A DNA stretch of 7,435 nt from Leptospira ainazelensis (GTDB lineage Bacteria > Spirochaetota > Leptospiria > Leptospirales > Leptospiraceae), in NCBI RefSeq assembly GCF_016918785.1, contig NZ_JAFFPT010000035.1, positions 1-7,435 of the forward strand, written 5' to 3'. Position numbers and translations under genes: made by a program. Positions 5,238-7,435 of this stretch are shown in pieces (position 1 is the stretch's first letter; every line of letters starts with the position of its first letter). The notes beneath the pieces were generated by a model, which saw only the letters and a list, made by a program, of their open reading frames with translations, was not told where the DNA came from and searched no databases.

Positions 5238-6524
5238 TTATTGCCCCCCGAATGATTTTGGAATATAATTTATATAATTCTCGTAAGACTGATTAGATTC
5301 TGTATTTTTCTCTTTTCCTAATTTCCTTAAGGTATTTTTTCCAATAATAGTTAAATTATTATTTTCATCTATAAGTGATTTTCTTTTTAAAAACGAAAGG
5401 TTCTCTCTCATTTCATTCTGATCTAAGAGTAAGATATTTGAAAGCGATTCTATTCTTCGATATCCTTTCGAAATGGCGTCAAGTATTGCCAAAATTGTGA
5501 AATCCCTATTAGCATTTTTTTTATCAACGAAAATAATTATTCTTTTCCTAATCATATAAAAATAGGATTTAAATTTTTCCAAAAAGACTGGAGACTCGAT
5601 ATCAATAAAACTTTTTTTCAGATCGTGGGGAATGACCTGATTCGGAAATAATGCAGGAATTTGTTTATTTATTTTTTTAAAAAGAATACCAGGAAGATTA
5701 TTGGGAACACTGTGCTCGAACACCAAAAGAACCTTACTATTTCGATAGCCTAAAGCAAAATCATGAAAGTTTTTAGAATATTTCTTACAAGTTTTTTCGA
5801 TAAGCTGCTTTTGCTCTTTAGTTAAGCTAGTTATATTGTCAATAGTAGGACACTTAATGTCATATAAAATACGAATATTTGAATTAAGTGCTTTAATTCT
5901 TTGAAAGGCCTCTTCAGTAATTGAATAGCATACTAATGTGAAGTTTATATACTTAGAAGATTTCCAACTCTTAATTGTTGGATGCGCTATAACTTTATTA
6001 TAGAAACTGATGAAGCGATCGCCGGATCCAACTAGATCGTCCAGGAAATACATATTGTGGACTGATAGTTTTTTCATTTTGTTTATTGTGGGATTGATGA
6101 CGATTTCTTTTCTCCATTTACGGTGACAAGTAGTAATAAGATTGGCGAGGAGAGCTTCGCTCCCAATACCAGGATCTCTATAATTATTTGAATATTGAAT
6201 TATTTCGGGTACTTTATCAGACGTAAGATGTAGTTTAATGTTTTGTTTCGATCTGGCTGAATAATTACTTGGAACACAAAAAATTGAACGTTTAGATGTT
6301 TTTATAACTGGCAGTATTACAATAGGAGTAAAATTGTTTTGACGCAAAAGTCTTTCTCTTTCGTTACTTAGAGTTGTATCAATGCTTCTCAGAAATTTAC
6401 TCACAGGAACTAGTAAAAGTTGGGTCAGAAACAGTGTAATTATTTTCCTGTCTGCTTCGGCAAATTTTTCTACCCATTGTTGAACGTAAGGCTCTTCAGA
6501 AAATGAAAACTGCGCACTTTTCAT
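5238..6524 (-). CDS. Retron effector: PRTase-like domain plus winged helix
   Basis: This is a protein of 428 residues. A helical N-terminus is followed by a phosphoribosyltransferase-like domain. The PRPP-loop pattern YFLDDLVGSGDRF is at 159-171, after GSEALLANLI (121-130), and VPNNLPGILF at 273-282 may belong to the same fold. Residues 343-405 form a winged helix: DFTILAILDAISKG, LSNILLLDQNEMRENLSFLKRKSLI, then NNLTIIGKNTLRKLGK. This pairing beside a retron RT corresponds to the PRTase-type retrons, called type III in the published classification as I recall it. The effector would be held inactive by the RT-msDNA complex and released on phage infection. Its own substrate is unknown. No Shine-Dalgarno is clear before the ATG. 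The frame is intact, in contrast to the RT. The domain call is good; the mechanism is inferred. Confidence 0.75.
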   Translation of the reverse strand: MKSAQFSFSEEPYVQQWVEKFAEADRKIITLFLTQLLLVPVSKFLRSIDTTLSNERERLLRQNNFTPIVILPVIKTSKRSIFCVPSNYSARSKQNIKLHLTSDKVPEIIQYSNNYRDPGIGSEALLANLITTCHRKWRKEIVINPTINKMKKLSVHNMYFLDDLVGSGDRFISFYNKVIAHPTIKSWKSSKYINFTLVCYSITEEAFQRIKALNSNIRILYDIKCPTIDNITSLTKEQKQLIEKTCKKYSKNFHDFALGYRNSKVLLVFEHSVPNNLPGILFKKINKQIPALFPNQVIPHDLKKSFIDIESPVFLEKFKSYFYMIRKRIIIFVDKKNANRDFTILAILDAISKGYRRIESLSNILLLDQNEMRENLSFLKRKSLIDENNNLTIIGKNTLRKLGKEKNTESNQSYENYINYIPKSFGGQ

Positions 6525-6556
6525 CTGTTTACTTGAATATTATGTTTTTAGAATTT

Positions 6557-6585
6557 GCTATATCTATTTCTTTTTGCAAATTCAA
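6557..6585 (-). promoter_or_regulatory. Possible promoter of the retron operon
   Basis: The minus strand has TTGAAT (6580-6585), a 17-bp spacer and TATAGC (6557-6562), 32 bp before the effector ATG. Each box matches the sigma-70 consensus at four of six positions with ideal spacing. In AT-rich sequence such matches arise by chance, so this is tentative. Confidence 0.35.
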
Positions 6586-6607
6586 TATTGGAGACTATAG
6601 AGATTAA

Positions 6608-6624
6608 GCGCACCGAATGTCTAA
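6608..6624. repeat. 17-bp direct repeat, right copy flanking the retron
   Basis: This matches 3856-3872 at 16 of 17 bases and is 2,752 bp away in the same orientation. It is followed on the plus strand by a hairpin with AAACGG/CCGTTT arms, just as the left copy is followed by its hairpin. The pair marks a retron-containing unit. Confidence 0.6.
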
Positions 6625-6694
6625 ACGGAGCAGCTGAATCCAATCCAAGGAGGCAAAGCCGTTTGAAAAACGTCAATAGAATTATAAGTTAAGC
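6619..6694 (-). repeat. Degenerate attC-like site after the Xre gene
   Basis: This 76-bp region has classic attC size. It runs from GTCTAAA (6619-6625, one base off the core) to GTTAAGC (6688-6694, a full GTTRRRY match), with inner arms AAACGG (6623-6628) and CCGTTT (6659-6664). An extra perfect inverted repeat, GATTAAGC (6602-6609) with GCTTAATC (6693-6700), surrounds it. It lies 12 bp after the Xre stop codon, in the position of an attC for that gene. The core mismatch makes this tentative. Confidence 0.4.
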
Positions 6695-6706
6695 TTAATC
6701 ACAAGT

Positions 6707-6925
6707 CTAAATATCTAACAAATCTGTTGGCTTAACTTTTAATCGCTTAGAAAGCTTGAAAATTGAGTTCGCGGTGAAATTAGCCCTACCGGCTTCAATA
6801 TCTTGTAAAGTTCTTACAGGAACGGCGTAATCGCCTTCATCCATATTTTCTTGAGTAAGCCCTTTTTCTTTTCGTACTGCCTGAATATTCTTTCCGACTT
6901 TTAATAAAAATTCTTCAAAATCCAC
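6707..6925 (-). CDS. Small Xre-family HTH regulator
   Basis: This protein of 72 residues is almost entirely a Cro/C1-type helix-turn-helix: FLLKVGKNIQAVRKEKGLTQENM, then VPVRTLQDIEAGRANFTANSIFKLSKRLKVKPTDLLDI. It should bind DNA as a dimer. The start was set at GTG (6923-6925) because family members begin just before KVGKNI. The frame continues to a TTG at 7042, but that extension is not protein-like, overlaps the divergent gene and covers an operator-like inverted repeat. No Shine-Dalgarno precedes the GTG, so the mRNA may be leaderless. Its neighbour across the divergent region is another HTH gene, and it lies upstream of the retron unit on the same strand. Confidence 0.75.
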   Translation of the reverse strand: MDFEEFLLKVGKNIQAVRKEKGLTQENMDEGDYAVPVRTLQDIEAGRANFTANSIFKLSKRLKVKPTDLLDI

Positions 6926-6926
6926 A

Positions 6927-6975
6927 CACGGTATATTGCGGCAGAGTTGACAAAAAGTAAACGCGGTATACCGTG
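6927..6975. promoter_or_regulatory. Paired operator-like sites between the divergent Xre genes
   Basis: CACGGTATA (6927-6935) is the exact reverse complement of TATACCGTG (6967-6975). Their centres are 40 bp apart, close to four helical turns. The right site is itself part of a perfect palindrome CGGTATACCG (6964-6973). A TTGACA (6947-6952) lies between them. Such paired palindromes between divergent HTH genes are typical binding sites of Xre-type repressors; which protein binds is not known. Confidence 0.5.
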
Positions 6976-6980
6976 GGTCA

Positions 6981-6986
6981 TATATT
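6981..6986 (+). promoter_or_regulatory. Possible -10 box of the rightward Xre gene
   Basis: TATATT matches the -10 consensus at five of six positions and lies 33 bp before the ATG at 7020. The -35 position (6958-6963) is poor, so transcription may be weak. The CGGTATACCG palindrome falls between the two, where a bound repressor would block polymerase. Confidence 0.3.
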
Positions 6987-7019
6987 CTTTCGAGATTTCC
7001 GATCGCTAAAGGCTCATTT

Positions 7020-7433
7020 ATGACGAGAAAATCCAAAAGCAAGTCTCAAAGTGCTACCTACAGACAAACCATAGAGAGAATTTCCGAAGAAGAAAAGAAG
7101 GCATTCTATCATCAACTAAAAGTGGCTAGAATAGAAGCAAATCTTACCCAAGCGCAAGTAGGTAAAATGATCAAAAAGAGCAGGAGTCAAGTTTCAAAAA
7201 TAGAATCAGGTAAATGTAGGTTATATATGGATGAGTTTTTAAAGTTTATGAAGATTTATAAGAAATCTCCTTTTTTCTTTTACTCTGTATTTACTACTAA
7301 TGAAGTAATTAAATCACCGAAGAGAGCCCGTGGAGTTACCCCCAAAAATCATACAGCGAATGTTAGCTCTTTTTCTATAAATTCTTTCGGCGACAACATT
7401 TGCAATCCCTTATGTGGTGCGAAGGAATTATAG
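7020..7433 (+). CDS. Xre-family HTH protein, divergent
   Basis: This protein of 137 residues has a basic, Ser/Lys-rich N-terminus (TRKSKSKSQSATYRQ). Residues 29-83 form a Cro/C1-type helix-turn-helix with LKVARIEANLTQAQVGKMIKKSRSQVSKIESGKCRL, then MDEFLKFMKIYKKSPFFFY. The last 40 residues are low in recognisable features. The ATG has AAAGG seven bases upstream. It is the only gene here on the plus strand, and the region between it and the minus-strand Xre gene holds paired operator-like repeats, so one or both may be regulated there. Integron cassette genes usually share one direction, so this gene may mark the edge of the array or an inverted cassette. The stop codon lies inside the window. 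Confidence 0.75.
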   Translation: MTRKSKSKSQSATYRQTIERISEEEKKAFYHQLKVARIEANLTQAQVGKMIKKSRSQVSKIESGKCRLYMDEFLKFMKIYKKSPFFFYSVFTTNEVIKSPKRARGVTPKNHTANVSSFSINSFGDNICNPLCGAKEL

Positions 7434-7435
7434 TC

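Noticed and set aside
6926..7042. N-terminal extension of the leftward Xre protein to a TTG start
   Set aside because: It would overlap the divergent gene, cover operator-like repeats and add a stretch with no similarity to small Xre proteins.

Overview
The window looks like a piece of a sedentary chromosomal integron cassette array, or an integron-free attC cluster, from an AT-rich bacterium. A spirochaete such as Leptospira fits best. That assignment rests on base composition, the style of the GC-rich attC-like repeats and the toxin-antitoxin-rich content, all recalled rather than searched, so it is moderate at most. All genes but one lie on the minus strand. No integrase gene is visible.

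Region by region. (1) Positions 1-3703 hold four cassettes read right to left: an AbrB-type antitoxin with a Doc/Fic toxin, an Mrr-type restriction endonuclease, a secreted SH3b protein with a Cys-rich tail, and a RelBE-like ribbon-helix-helix/RelE pair. The cassettes are separated by near-identical repeats of about 185 bp that begin GTCTAAC or GCCTAAC and end GTTAGAC or GTTAGGC, which are the R boxes of attC sites. The Mrr cassette carries a variant core (GTTAGGC) at both of its own ends while its neighbours carry GTTAGAC, as expected for units that move by integron recombination. In each of the four cassettes the complementarity between the 5' end and the R'' end runs well past the core, over about 15-18 bp, in a sequence specific to that cassette. 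(2) Positions 3697-3910 hold a different, shorter attC-like palindrome and a compact hairpin. (3) Positions 3915-6524 hold a retron-like unit: a PRPP-loop/winged-helix effector, then a 189-nt structured spacer that is the likely msr-msd RNA, then a retron-type reverse transcriptase. The RT frame is intact for 377 codons except for one in-frame TAA seven codons before the catalytic YADD. A 17-bp direct repeat with 16 of 17 identical positions flanks this unit. (4) Positions 6619-7433 hold an attC-like site and two divergent small Xre/HTH regulator genes, separated by a region with paired operator-like inverted repeats.

As a set the genes suit a defence and stabilisation island. Two toxin-antitoxin modules can hold the array in place, Mrr attacks modified DNA, and a PRTase-type retron is a probable anti-phage system. 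The retron as sequenced would lack an active RT unless the stop is read through or is a sequencing error.
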